The position numbers were made by a program, and so were the translations under genes. From positions 1 through 44,054 of the forward strand of contig NZ_JARWPM010000161.1 of assembly GCF_029869215.1 (NCBI RefSeq): a stretch of DNA of 44,054 bases, read 5' to 3'. This document shows positions 24,315 through 32,208 of the stretch, in pieces. Position 1 is the first letter of the stretch; each line of letters opens with the position of its first letter. The notes under the pieces were generated by a model, which saw only the letters and a list, made by a program, of their open reading frames with translations, was not told the DNA's origin and ran no database searches. The stretch is from Nocardia carnea (GTDB lineage: Bacteria > Actinomycetota > Actinomycetes > Mycobacteriales > Mycobacteriaceae).

Positions 24315-26780
24315 ATGGCGCGTGATCTGCCGTTCGACGGCGAAGAAGAGGTCGCCGAACGGGGCGGTGACACCGCCTATCGAATTGCCAGCGGCACTGC
24401 CCGCGTCGCGCGCGGCGGCGCGTATGTGACCGGTGGCGCGCTGATTGCCGCCAACGGTGGCGAGGTTCCGGCGCCGCCCGGCGAACTGGACAGCCGCAAC
24501 GCGGGGTGGGCGCGCAATGTCGACCCGGATCCCGATGTGCCGAGCCCGGTGGTCACCTTCCCGGACCCGGAACCGGTTGCGCCGGAAGATATGCCGTTCG
24601 GCTCCCAGGGCGACGCGAGTGTCACCATGCCGTTGCCGCACGGCACCCTCGATATCCAGGTCGGGAGCCCGGAGGATTTCGACGACGCGGCGCCCTTCGC
24701 GCCCCGGTCGATGGACGAGGTCCCGGGGCTGTCGCTGGTGCCCGGCGGCCCGGACGGCGGGGCACCCGGGAACGAATTCGGGCCGGGTACCGGAGTACCC
24801 GAGCCGGGATTCCCCGGTGTCCCGGAGCTCGGTCCACCCGCCCAGGGGCTCCCGGGCCTCGATATTCCGGGGCTCGGCGCGGACGGCACCGGTCCGGCCG
24901 ATGGTGGCTTCCCCTTCCCCGGTGCGGGTGATTTTCCCGTACCGGGCACCGAAGGGTTCGGCGTGCCGGGCGGTTTCGATCTGCCGGCACCCGGTGACGC
25001 GTTCCGGACCGATATCTTCGACCTGTCCGGATTCGATCCGGCTACCGCCGGGCAGCCGCAACCGGTGGCGCGGACCATGGATTCCGACGCGAGCGGCGGG
25101 GATTTCGGACTGCCCGATTTCCTGGGCGGTGCGCGTACGGCCGGGGCGGAGGGTTCCGCCGAGACGGCCGATGCCGATTGGTTCGAGTACTCCCTCGACC
25201 TGCACACCGGCGGCATGGCGGGCTTCGCGCTCGGTGGGGTCGGTGGGTCCGTCACCGTCGATTCGGATTTCACCGTCGATATCGCCGTGGGCCCGGACGG
25301 TTTCCGCGCCGACAGCGACTGGGACTTCGAGATCACGACACAGGACGGCTTCGCGCTCGACGAACAACTCGATCAGTACATGGATTGGGCGCAGTCGAAC
25401 CCCGGCGTCCCGGAATCGGCTTCCGGCGTACAGCCGGATCCGGCAGCCCCGGCCGCCGCACCGGTCCTGGACGGCACGCCGGAGCGCGCTGATTCCGCGG
25501 TCCCGGCCGGCGGAGCCGGAACGAGTCCGGTGGTAGGCCAGAGCGCGGCCGCAGGTTCCGGCGCGGCCGCGGTACCGGGGGCTTCCGCCGCGCCCGGCCT
25601 CTCCGGTGCCCCGGCCCCGATGGCCGGCGCTCCGGCGCCGATACCGACCCCGGCGATGGCGCCCGCCCCGGCGATCGCGCCCGCCCCGGCGATCGCGCCC
25701 GCTCCGATGGCGCCCCCCGCGCCCGTGGTTGCGGTCCCGGTCCCACCGTCCGTGGCGCCTGCCGCCGTGGCGCCGGCCGTGCAGCCGGTGGCGGCGACAC
25801 CGTTGCAGACCACCGTCCAGCCCGATGCGGCGACCACCCCGGTAGCGCACGTTTTCCAGCCGCCGGCCGGGCAGTCCCCCTTGACGGCCCCGGCCGCGCA
25901 GTTGCCGGATCTGTTCCACCGGCTGCCGCAGCCGCCGAAGCCCGAACCGCAGTCGCCGGCCGACCCCGAACTGCCGGGAGAGTCGACTCTCGTGCTGCCG
26001 ACCACGACGGCGCCGGTCACCACGTCCGACGGTGTCACCACGGCACCGGATGTCACCACCACCGGCCCCGACGGCTCGACCACCACCGGCCCGGACGGTT
26101 CCACGACCACCGGTCTCGGCGGCTCCACCACCACCGGCCCGGGCGGCACGACGACCTGGCCCGGGGGAACGACCACGACGGACCCCGGCTCGGGTACCAC
26201 CACGCCGGACGGTGGTGGCACCACCACACCCGGCGGTTCCACCACCACCTCCGAACTCACCGAAACCGACGGATCGTCGCCGACCGGCGATCCGGGTGAG
26301 TCGACCACCGGCGAATCCGGTGGCGTCACCACCACCGTTCCCACTCCGTCCACCGGCGATGCGGGTGGAACCACCACCGAACCCATCGGCGGCGGCACCG
26401 GCGGCCAGACCTCCGGCGCGACCCCGTCCACGGTCGACGTGCCGACTCAGCAGGTGCCGACCGCCGACCAGCCGGTCACGCCGGTACCCACGGTCAGCGT
26501 GCCCGTTCAACCGAGCGTGCCGGACGCCCAGGTGCCGACCGTGCCGCAGCCGATGCCGACACCGTTGCCCGCGCCACAGGTGAAGCCCGTCGCCGATCAC
26601 GGTGCCGTCGTGGTTCCGTACGATGGTTCCGGTCTCGCCGCCGGTCCCTACACCGATCACACCGTGCTCGGGTTCGGCGGTGGCGGGCTCACCGGTGACC
26701 TGTCGGCCGGATTGCTGCCGCATACCACCGCGGTGGCCGATGATTCGGTTGCCGACCCGGCTTTCTGGGTATATTTCTGA
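24315..26780 (+). CDS. Large acidic Pro/Thr-rich protein, function unknown
   Basis: This 821-residue protein has no enzyme motif. The N-terminus (1-60) is mildly amphipathic with small residues (ARVARGGAYVTGGALIAANG) and is not a clear signal peptide. Residues 65-285 are acidic and rich in Pro and Gly. A compact segment at 286-355 (ADWFEYSLDLHTGGMAG to an EITTQDGF strand) looks folded and beta-rich. Residues 360-560 are Ala/Pro-rich with PAPAIA repeats, 565-700 are Thr-rich with four 8-residue TTTGPDGS-type repeats, and the end is hydrophobic and Gly-rich. The position before a dynamin-like GTPase recalls the mycobacterial iniBAC operon, where IniB is also low-complexity, but no IniB domain is visible. 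A GTGGAG site lies before the ATG. Confidence 0.75.
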   Translation: MARDLPFDGEEEVAERGGDTAYRIASGTARVARGGAYVTGGALIAANGGEVPAPPGELDSRNAGWARNVDPDPDVPSPVVTFPDPEPVAPEDMPFGSQGDASVTMPLPHGTLDIQVGSPEDFDDAAPFAPRSMDEVPGLSLVPGGPDGGAPGNEFGPGTGVPEPGFPGVPELGPPAQGLPGLDIPGLGADGTGPADGGFPFPGAGDFPVPGTEGFGVPGGFDLPAPGDAFRTDIFDLSGFDPATAGQPQPVARTMDSDASGGDFGLPDFLGGARTAGAEGSAETADADWFEYSLDLHTGGMAGFALGGVGGSVTVDSDFTVDIAVGPDGFRADSDWDFEITTQDGFALDEQLDQYMDWAQSNPGVPESASGVQPDPAAPAAAPVLDGTPERADSAVPAGGAGTSPVVGQSAAAGSGAAAVPGASAAPGLSGAPAPMAGAPAPIPTPAMAPAPAIAPAPAIAPAPMAPPAPVVAVPVPPSVAPAAVAPAVQPVAATPLQTTVQPDAATTPVAHVFQPPAGQSPLTAPAAQLPDLFHRLPQPPKPEPQSPADPELPGESTLVLPTTTAPVTTSDGVTTAPDVTTTGPDGSTTTGPDGSTTTGLGGSTTTGPGGTTTWPGGTTTTDPGSGTTTPDGGGTTTPGGSTTTSELTETDGSSPTGDPGESTTGESGGVTTTVPTPSTGDAGGTTTEPIGGGTGGQTSGATPSTVDVPTQQVPTADQPVTPVPTVSVPVQPSVPDAQVPTVPQPMPTPLPAPQVKPVADHGAVVVPYDGSGLAAGPYTDHTVLGFGGGGLTGDLSAGLLPHTTAVADDSVADPAFWVYF
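26055..26150 (+). repeat. Four in-frame 24-bp repeats encoding a TTTGPDGS-like unit
   Basis: Four 24-base units, in frame with the Pro/Thr-rich protein, encode TTTGPDGS, TTTGPDGS, TTTGLGGS and TTTGPGGT. They are followed by more irregular Thr/Gly blocks. This is a likely site of length variation between strains. Confidence 0.7.
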
Positions 26781-26883
26781 CAGTTCACGGCCGATCCCGG
26801 ATTCGTCCGGTCGGGTGGGCGGGGAGGATATCGGCCGGATTCCGGCCGACGACGTGTTGTGAGCGAGAGCGAAGGAGCAGGGC

Positions 26884-28689
26884 TTGTCTGCCGTAGCCGG
26901 ATCGCGGGCCGCCACGGTGAAGAATCCGGATGTGATGGCCCCGCTCATCCAGATCATCGACGAGTTGCGGGATGTTTCCCGCACCGCCAGCCGTAACGAT
27001 CTGCGGGGCCGGCTCGGTATGGTCCGGGCGCGGGTCGCCGATACCCGGGTGCGGCTGGTGGTGGCCGGTCCGCCGAAGAGCGGGATGAGCACCCTGGTGA
27101 ACACCCTGGCGGGGGCGCCGATCAGTGCCACCGATACCCCGATCAGTGTGCCGGCGATCGTGGAGTACGGCCCCGAGCCGACGGCCACGCTGATCCGCCG
27201 GGAAGGTGGCGGCCGCGTCCGCCGCCAGCCGGTCGATCCGCTGAACCCGGCTCCGGCGTTGGCCGCTCAGGGCGTGATCCGCGCCGATTTCACTCAGCCG
27301 AGCCCGTTGCTGGCCGAGGGGATCGTGCTGATGGACGCGCCCGGGGCCGCGCTCCAGGATCGCACCACCTGGTCGATGATCGCCGCCGCCGACGCGGTGC
27401 TGTACGTCAGCGACGCCGGTGCCGAGTACACCCGCGACCAGATCGCGCATCTGCGGCAGATCGGGCAGGTCTGCCCGACGGTCATCTGTGTGCTCAACAA
27501 GATCGACCGCAACCCCCAGTGGATGCAGGTACAGGACCGCAATCGAGAACTGCTCGACGCCGCCGGGCTGGGCTACGCGGTGGCCCCGGTATCGGCCCAG
27601 CTGCACCATCAGGCGCAGCAATCCGGTAACCAGCAGCGGGCGATCGAATCCGGGCTGCCGCAGCTGATCGAACATCTACGCGAGTATGTGGTGGGCCATG
27701 CCGATGCGATGGCCGTGAAATCCGCGGTGCGCGATATTCAGCTCGTCGGTGATCATCTCGGCGTGGTGCTGCGCACCGAGGCCGACGCGCTGCGTGATCC
27801 GCGCCGGCGCGCGCATGTCACCCAGCAGCTGGCCACCGCCCGCGACCAGGCCGACCAGCTGCGACAGCGCACCGCGACCTGGCAGATCACCCTGGCCGAC
27901 GGCAGTACCGAACTGATGGCCGATATCGAACACGATCTGCGGCACCGGCTGCGGATGCTGATGCGCGACGCGGAGGCCGAGATCTCCGGCACCGATCCCG
28001 CCACCCGCTGGAAACGGTTCGGTAGCGAGCTCGAGGGCCGGATCGCCGCGGCTGTGGCGGAGAATTTCGAGATCGCGAACTATCGGGCGGAGGAACTCGG
28101 CGAACAGGTCGCCGCGCGTTTCCCCGCCGATCACCGGCGCCCCGAACTCCCCGATATCCGTCCGCAGTACGCCTCGGACCTGCTCGAGGACGTGGCGCCA
28201 CTGGAACCGTTGCAGAGTGCGAAAGCCGGTGTCACCGAACAGTTCCTGTCGGCGCTGCGCGGTTCCTACGGCGGTATCCTGATGGTCGGCCTGGCCACCA
28301 GCCTGCTCGGGATGTCACTGGTGAACTGGTATTCGGCCGGGGCCGGTATTCTGCTCGGCCTGCACGCCCTGTGGGAAGACCGGCGGGCCCGCCGGTTGCG
28401 CCGCCAGGCCGAGGCGAAGGTCGCGGTATCGCGGCTGATGGACGATGTGGTCTTCCAGGTGGGTAAGGAATCGCGGACCCGGCTGCGCGAGGTACAGCGC
28501 GTCCTGCGTGACCATTTCACCGATATCGCCACCGATGCGCTGCGCGCGGCGGACGAGGCGCTACGAGTCGCGGAGGAGGCCGGGGCGCAGTACGGCGACA
28601 GGGGAGCGGAACGGCTGGCCCGGCTCGATACCGATCTGGGCAAACTGCGCGACCTCCGCCAGCAGGCCGACAGTATCGCCGCCGCCTGA
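26884..28689 (+). CDS. Dynamin-like GTPase (IniA/IniC type) with an altered P-loop
   Basis: This 601-residue dynamin-family protein has a GTPase domain (about 50-280) with G1 GPPKSGMST (62-70), G3 DAPG (151-154) and G4 NKID (205-208). A long helical stalk follows, with a hydrophobic hairpin GILMVGLATSLLGMSLVNWY at about 460-490 that may insert into membrane, and a C-terminal coiled coil. The canonical P-loop lysine is Met68 (codon ATG), while a lysine sits three residues earlier. Bacterial dynamins remodel or repair the cell membrane; mycobacterial IniA and IniC respond to cell-wall drugs. The TTG start has AGGAG 6-10 bases upstream. It is 103 bases downstream of the Pro/Thr-rich gene. Its stop codon lies in the first copy of a tandem repeat. 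Confidence 0.82.
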   Translation: MSAVAGSRAATVKNPDVMAPLIQIIDELRDVSRTASRNDLRGRLGMVRARVADTRVRLVVAGPPKSGMSTLVNTLAGAPISATDTPISVPAIVEYGPEPTATLIRREGGGRVRRQPVDPLNPAPALAAQGVIRADFTQPSPLLAEGIVLMDAPGAALQDRTTWSMIAAADAVLYVSDAGAEYTRDQIAHLRQIGQVCPTVICVLNKIDRNPQWMQVQDRNRELLDAAGLGYAVAPVSAQLHHQAQQSGNQQRAIESGLPQLIEHLREYVVGHADAMAVKSAVRDIQLVGDHLGVVLRTEADALRDPRRRAHVTQQLATARDQADQLRQRTATWQITLADGSTELMADIEHDLRHRLRMLMRDAEAEISGTDPATRWKRFGSELEGRIAAAVAENFEIANYRAEELGEQVAARFPADHRRPELPDIRPQYASDLLEDVAPLEPLQSAKAGVTEQFLSALRGSYGGILMVGLATSLLGMSLVNWYSAGAGILLGLHALWEDRRARRLRRQAEAKVAVSRLMDDVVFQVGKESRTRLREVQRVLRDHFTDIATDALRAADEALRVAEEAGAQYGDRGAERLARLDTDLGKLRDLRQQADSIAAA

Positions 28690-28968
28690 GCGCGTCAGGC
28701 CCGGAGGCGGTAGCGCAGCGTCACCACGGAGGGCCCGCGCTCGGGCGCAATCGGGCACAGCCTGAGCGCGTCAGGCCCGGAGGCGGTAGCGCAGCGTCAC
28801 CACGGAGGGCCCGCGCTCGGGCGCAATCGGGCACAGCCTGAGCGCGTCAGGCCCGGAGGCGGTAGCGCAGCGTCACCGCGCAGGGCCCGCGCTCGGGCGC
28901 AATCGGGCACAGCCTGAGCGCGTCAGGCCCGGAGGCGGTAGCGCAGCGTCACCACGCAGGGCCCGCGC
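28684..28968. repeat. 76-bp tandem repeat, 3.75 copies
   Basis: Units begin at 28684, 28760, 28836 and 28912; the fourth stops after 57 bases. Units 1 and 2 are identical, unit 3 differs at two bases and unit 4 at one within its length. Each unit has two small hairpins, GCCTGA/TCAGGC with a 5-base loop and GCCCG/CGGGC with a 4-base loop. The first unit supplies the stop codon of the dynamin gene, and the array ends 2 bases before the stop of the convergent GH15 gene. It therefore fills the whole space between two convergent genes and may act as a repeated terminator. Confidence 0.95.
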
Positions 28969-28970
28969 AC

Positions 28971-30998
28971 TCAGCGAATGCCGCCGGTACCGCGGGGCCG
29001 GCTACGCCACGGGGTGGCGCTACCGGTTTGGTGATGCGCGGGACGGAAGGTTCCGGCCGGTTCCGCGTCCTCTGCACGGATGAGGTGGGTCACGGCATTG
29101 ATCAGCGCCAAGTGGGTGAATGCCTGCGGGAAATTGCCGAGGTGGCGACCGGTGTAGGGGTCGATCTCCTCCGCGTAGAGCTTCAACGGGCTGGCATGGG
29201 TGAGCAGCCGTTCGCAGAGCACCCGGGCGCGGTCGATCTCGCCGATTTCCACCAGCGCAGATACCAGCCAGAACGAGCAGATGGTGAAGGTGCCCTCGAC
29301 GCCGGACAATCCGTCGTCGGTGGATTCGGTGCGGTAGCGCAGGACCAGCCCGTTTTCGGTGAGCTCGTCGGCGATCCCGAGCACGGTGGCGCGCACCCGC
29401 GGATCGTCGGCCGGTAGGAAGCGGGTCAGCACCACGAGCAGCAGCGAGGCGTCCAGTGTCGTACCGCCGTAGACCTGGGTGAACCGGCCGCGCTCGTCGA
29501 CCCCGTTGGCCAGGACGTCGGCGTGGATCTCCGCGGCGATCTCGTGCCATTTCCGGGCGATGGTGGCCTGCCCGTGCAGTTCGGCCAGTTTCGCGCCGCG
29601 GTCCAGAGCCACCCAGCACATCACTTTCGAGCAGGTGAAATGCTGCGGTTCGCCGCGTACTTCCCAGAGGCCGCGGTCGGGTTCGCGCCAGTTCGCGATG
29701 GCGGCGTCGACCTGCCGTTTCAGCATGGGCCACAACGTTTCCGGGAAGTGCTGCCGCGATTTGACGTGCAGGTACACCGCGTCCAGCATGGTGCCCCAGA
29801 TATCGTGTTGTTGCTGCTGATAGGCATCGTTGCCGATGCGTACGGGACGTGCGTGGCCGTAGCCGGACAGATGGTCGAGGCTGGATTCGGGTAGTTCGCG
29901 CTCCCCGCCGATCCCGTACATGACCTGCAGCGGAACCGGTTCGCCGTCGGGCCCGGTGGTGGCGTCGTGCAGGAACGCGAAGAAATCATCGGCCTCACGG
30001 TCGAGGCCGAGGGTGTAGCCGCCCCACAGGGCGAAACTGGAATCGCGCACCCACGAATAGCGGTAATCCCAGTTACGTTCCCCGCCGGGTGTTTCCGGTA
30101 GTGAGGTGGTACCCGCCGCCATCAGCGCACCGGTCGGCGCGTAGGTGAGGCCCTTCAGCGTGAGCGCGCTGCGTTGCAGGTAGCGGCGCCAGGGATGGTC
30201 CGGGAAGTTGCCGAGAGTGATCCATTGCCGCCAGCATTCGATCGTGGTCCACATCTTGGCGGCGGCCTCGTCGAAGGTGCGCGGGGCGGTGGTTTCCGAC
30301 CAGGTGAGTGCGACGTAGGCGTTGTCGCCCTCGCTCATCCGGGTGCGCGCACGGGCTTCCCGGCCCTCCAGGCCCAGGCGCAGATCGGTGGTGAGTATCA
30401 GGGTGGGGCCGGCGGTGGGGTCGGCGGCGCAGACCGCCGTCGCCTCCTCGTACACCTTGCCGGTGTATTCCCAGCAGGCCATGGCCCGGTGATAGTCGAA
30501 GGACGGTTCGCAACTCAACTCGAGTTCGACGGTGCCGCTCACACATTTCACCGTGCGCAGCAGCATATGCTCGGCATCCCAATCGGTCGGGGTTCGGCGA
30601 TGCGTGCGGCTGCGCTGCTCGGTGTTGTGCCACGGGCCCAGCACCAGCGCGTCGCGCACGACCAGCCAGCCCGTGGGGGTCTGCCAGGTCGTCTCCAGGA
30701 TCATGCCGCCCGGCAGGTACCGGCGGGCCGCCGGAACCGATTGCCCGTACGGTCCCAGCCGGAAATGGCCGGCACTGCGATCGAGCAGTGCCCCGAAAAC
30801 ACTCGGCGAATCGGGCCGGGGTACACACATCCACTCGACCGCCCCACTGCTGGCGATCAGGCAGGTGGTCTCACAGTCGGACAGGAACGCGTAATCGTCG
30901 ATTGCCGGAAAGTTGTTCTGGCGGCGTGGCGCCGCCGGAGGGGAGCCCGGCATCCCGCCGGTCGGTGGTGCGTGCTCGGGACTCGGCATAGCACCCAT
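28971..30998 (-). CDS. GH15 glycoside hydrolase (trehalase/glucoamylase type)
   Basis: This protein of about 675 residues has an N-terminal beta-sandwich domain (about 30-270) and an (alpha/alpha)6 barrel with NWDYRYSWVRDSSF, ESSLDHLSGYG and GVEGTFTICSFWLVSALVE, the signatures of bacterial GH15 enzymes. The closest characterised relative by context is the mycobacterial trehalase Rv2402, which hydrolyses trehalose to glucose; glucoamylase action cannot be excluded. No signal peptide is seen, so it is probably cytoplasmic. Two starts are possible, 30998 and 30989. The methyltransferase ends 34 bases upstream, so the two may form one transcript. The 3' end abuts the 76-bp tandem repeat. Confidence 0.85.
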   Translation of the reverse strand: MGAMPSPEHAPPTGGMPGSPPAAPRRQNNFPAIDDYAFLSDCETTCLIASSGAVEWMCVPRPDSPSVFGALLDRSAGHFRLGPYGQSVPAARRYLPGGMILETTWQTPTGWLVVRDALVLGPWHNTEQRSRTHRRTPTDWDAEHMLLRTVKCVSGTVELELSCEPSFDYHRAMACWEYTGKVYEEATAVCAADPTAGPTLILTTDLRLGLEGREARARTRMSEGDNAYVALTWSETTAPRTFDEAAAKMWTTIECWRQWITLGNFPDHPWRRYLQRSALTLKGLTYAPTGALMAAGTTSLPETPGGERNWDYRYSWVRDSSFALWGGYTLGLDREADDFFAFLHDATTGPDGEPVPLQVMYGIGGERELPESSLDHLSGYGHARPVRIGNDAYQQQQHDIWGTMLDAVYLHVKSRQHFPETLWPMLKRQVDAAIANWREPDRGLWEVRGEPQHFTCSKVMCWVALDRGAKLAELHGQATIARKWHEIAAEIHADVLANGVDERGRFTQVYGGTTLDASLLLVVLTRFLPADDPRVRATVLGIADELTENGLVLRYRTESTDDGLSGVEGTFTICSFWLVSALVEIGEIDRARVLCERLLTHASPLKLYAEEIDPYTGRHLGNFPQAFTHLALINAVTHLIRAEDAEPAGTFRPAHHQTGSATPWRSRPRGTGGIR

Positions 30999-31032
30999 GA
31001 TGTGTCGCCGAGCCCGAGTCGTCCACCACGGC

Positions 31033-31695
31033 TCACTCCACGCGCCTGATCCGGGCCAGCCACGCGGCGAGCTCCACTTTGCCCGATGCGTCGACCACCA
31101 GGTCGCCGATCTGGTCGGCATTCGCGCGGGTGACCCGGCCGTAGTACCGGTCCGGCCGGAGGTCCTCGATTTCCCAGCCCGGCCCGGCGAAGGATTCGCG
31201 GATCAGGCCGGCGCCGATGCGGGGCCCGAATCCCGGTTCGGTATCGGAGAGCGCGAGGACGTGTACGTACGCTCCGGGGTTGGCCAGCCGGTGCAGGGCA
31301 CGAACGTAGGCGGCGCGGGCCTCGGCATCGGCCAGGAACACGTGGAACAGGGCACTGTCGACGAGGGTGTCGAAGGTGCCCAGCGGGTTGTCCGGCGAAT
31401 CGGCGAGGGCGACCATATCGGCCACCTCGAACCGGGCGGCGGGTACGTCCTTGGCCGCGGCATTGCGGCGGGCGTAGGCGACGGCGCTGGGGGAGAGGTC
31501 CACTCCGAGCACGTCGTAGCCCAGGGCGGTCAGGGCGATCGTGTGTTCACCGGCGCCGGCGCCGGGGTCGAGGACGCGACCGCGGATCCGTCCGGAGCGT
31601 TCCAGGGCGACGATCGCCGGTTGCGGTTCGCCGATGATCCACGGTGCGGTGTCGTCGTCGTAGGCGGAGTTCCATACCTCGGTGGCCTGAGTCAT
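31033..31695 (-). CDS. Class I SAM-dependent methyltransferase
   Basis: This 220-residue protein has the Rossmann methyltransferase core: VLDPGAGAGEHTIAL as motif I, DVLGVDLSP with the ribose-binding Asp, a FEVADM motif and FDTLVDSALFHVF. The type resembles thiol or halide methyltransferase-like small-molecule enzymes, but the substrate cannot be told. The ATG at 31695 is preferred to a TTG 5 codons upstream. The promoter carries a strong dyad between the -35 and -10 boxes, so the gene is probably induced by a MerR-type regulator encoded elsewhere. GH15 follows after 34 bases. Confidence 0.82.
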   Translation of the reverse strand: MTQATEVWNSAYDDDTAPWIIGEPQPAIVALERSGRIRGRVLDPGAGAGEHTIALTALGYDVLGVDLSPSAVAYARRNAAAKDVPAARFEVADMVALADSPDNPLGTFDTLVDSALFHVFLADAEARAAYVRALHRLANPGAYVHVLALSDTEPGFGPRIGAGLIRESFAGPGWEIEDLRPDRYYGRVTRANADQIGDLVVDASGKVELAAWLARIRRVE

Positions 31696-31701
31696 GGCTT
31701 C

Positions 31702-31732
31702 AGGTTGCAACCTCGAGTCCGCTCGAGGTCAA
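31702..31732 (-). promoter_or_regulatory. MerR/SoxR-like promoter and operator of the methyltransferase
   Basis: On the minus strand TTGACC (31727-31732) is followed after 17 bases by TGCAAC (31704-31709), and the start codon is 8 bases further. The spacer is filled by a perfect dyad, ACCTCGAG (31710-31717) and CTCGAGGT (31722-31729), 4 bases apart. A second palindrome, AGGTTGCAACCT, spans 31702-31713. A dyad between -35 and -10 with ACCTC/GAGGT arms is the geometry of MerR-family operators such as the SoxR box. Confidence 0.7.
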
Positions 31733-31859
31733 GCCGCGCCGGCAGGGGTGGTGCGTTCCTTGGCCTGGCACTCCCGGCGGCACTACGGGCAGCGATCGCA
31801 CGGCCGCCGCTCGTGCCGGGTGGACGGCACCCCCAACGGGGTGTTCTACGCTGGTCGCC

Positions 31860-32069
31860 GTGGAGCGTATTGCCGGCTGGTGGGACGGGTTCGAGTTGTG
31901 GGTGGCGGGGTTGCCGTTCATCCCGCAGTTCCTCGTGGTGCTGGTGGGTATGGTGCCGATCAGTTTCGGGATCGCCTACCTCATCGACCGGGCCCTGCAC
32001 CTGGCCGACCGCGCACTGGGCCGGGACGAGACCGGGAACGGCCGCGAGACCGGAAGCGAGGTCGGCTGA
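31860..32069 (+). CDS. Small single-span membrane protein (Rv2401A-like)
   Basis: This 69-residue protein has one strong hydrophobic segment (about 17-41, PQFLVVLVGMVPISFGIAYLI), an N-terminal Trp-rich amphipathic part and a polar tail. The GTG at 31860 has TACGCT (31847-31852) 7 bases upstream and no ribosome binding site, again a leaderless arrangement. Small membrane proteins occur at the same place next to subI in mycobacteria. Function unknown. Its stop overlaps the start of an even smaller gene. Confidence 0.65.
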   Translation: MERIAGWWDGFELWVAGLPFIPQFLVVLVGMVPISFGIAYLIDRALHLADRALGRDETGNGRETGSEVG

Positions 32070-32146
32070 TGCCGCGCTCGCGGGTACAGCTGGCGCTGGT
32101 GGCGCTGCTGGTGCTGGTGGTCATCGCCTGGTTGTTCACCCTGTGA
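32069..32146 (+). CDS. 25-residue hydrophobic peptide gene
   Basis: An ATG overlapping the previous stop (TGATG) opens 25 codons encoding a basic tip (MPRSR) and one membrane span rich in Leu and Val, ending AWLFTL. The overlap suggests translational coupling. It may interact with the 69-residue neighbour or with the sulfate transporter downstream. Too short for a family call. Confidence 0.5.
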   Translation: MPRSRVQLALVALLVLVVIAWLFTL

Positions 32147-32208
32147 ACGGCATCGGTGGCGCCGCGTCCGTACGAGACCGGCGCGGATCGCGTGCGGAAA
32201 GGTCCTCG

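Noticed and set aside
24315..26780. IniB orthologue
   Set aside because: The position before a dynamin gene suggests it, but the IniB N-terminal domain pattern as I know it is not visible, so no gene name was given.
24270..27188. A 972-codon minus-strand frame opposite the Pro/Thr-rich protein
   Set aside because: Its translation is Arg/Gly-rich antisense of a low-complexity gene, with no start signal and no domain.
28684..28968. CRISPR array
   Set aside because: The repeats are direct head-to-tail copies of 76 bases without distinct spacers, and no cas gene is nearby.
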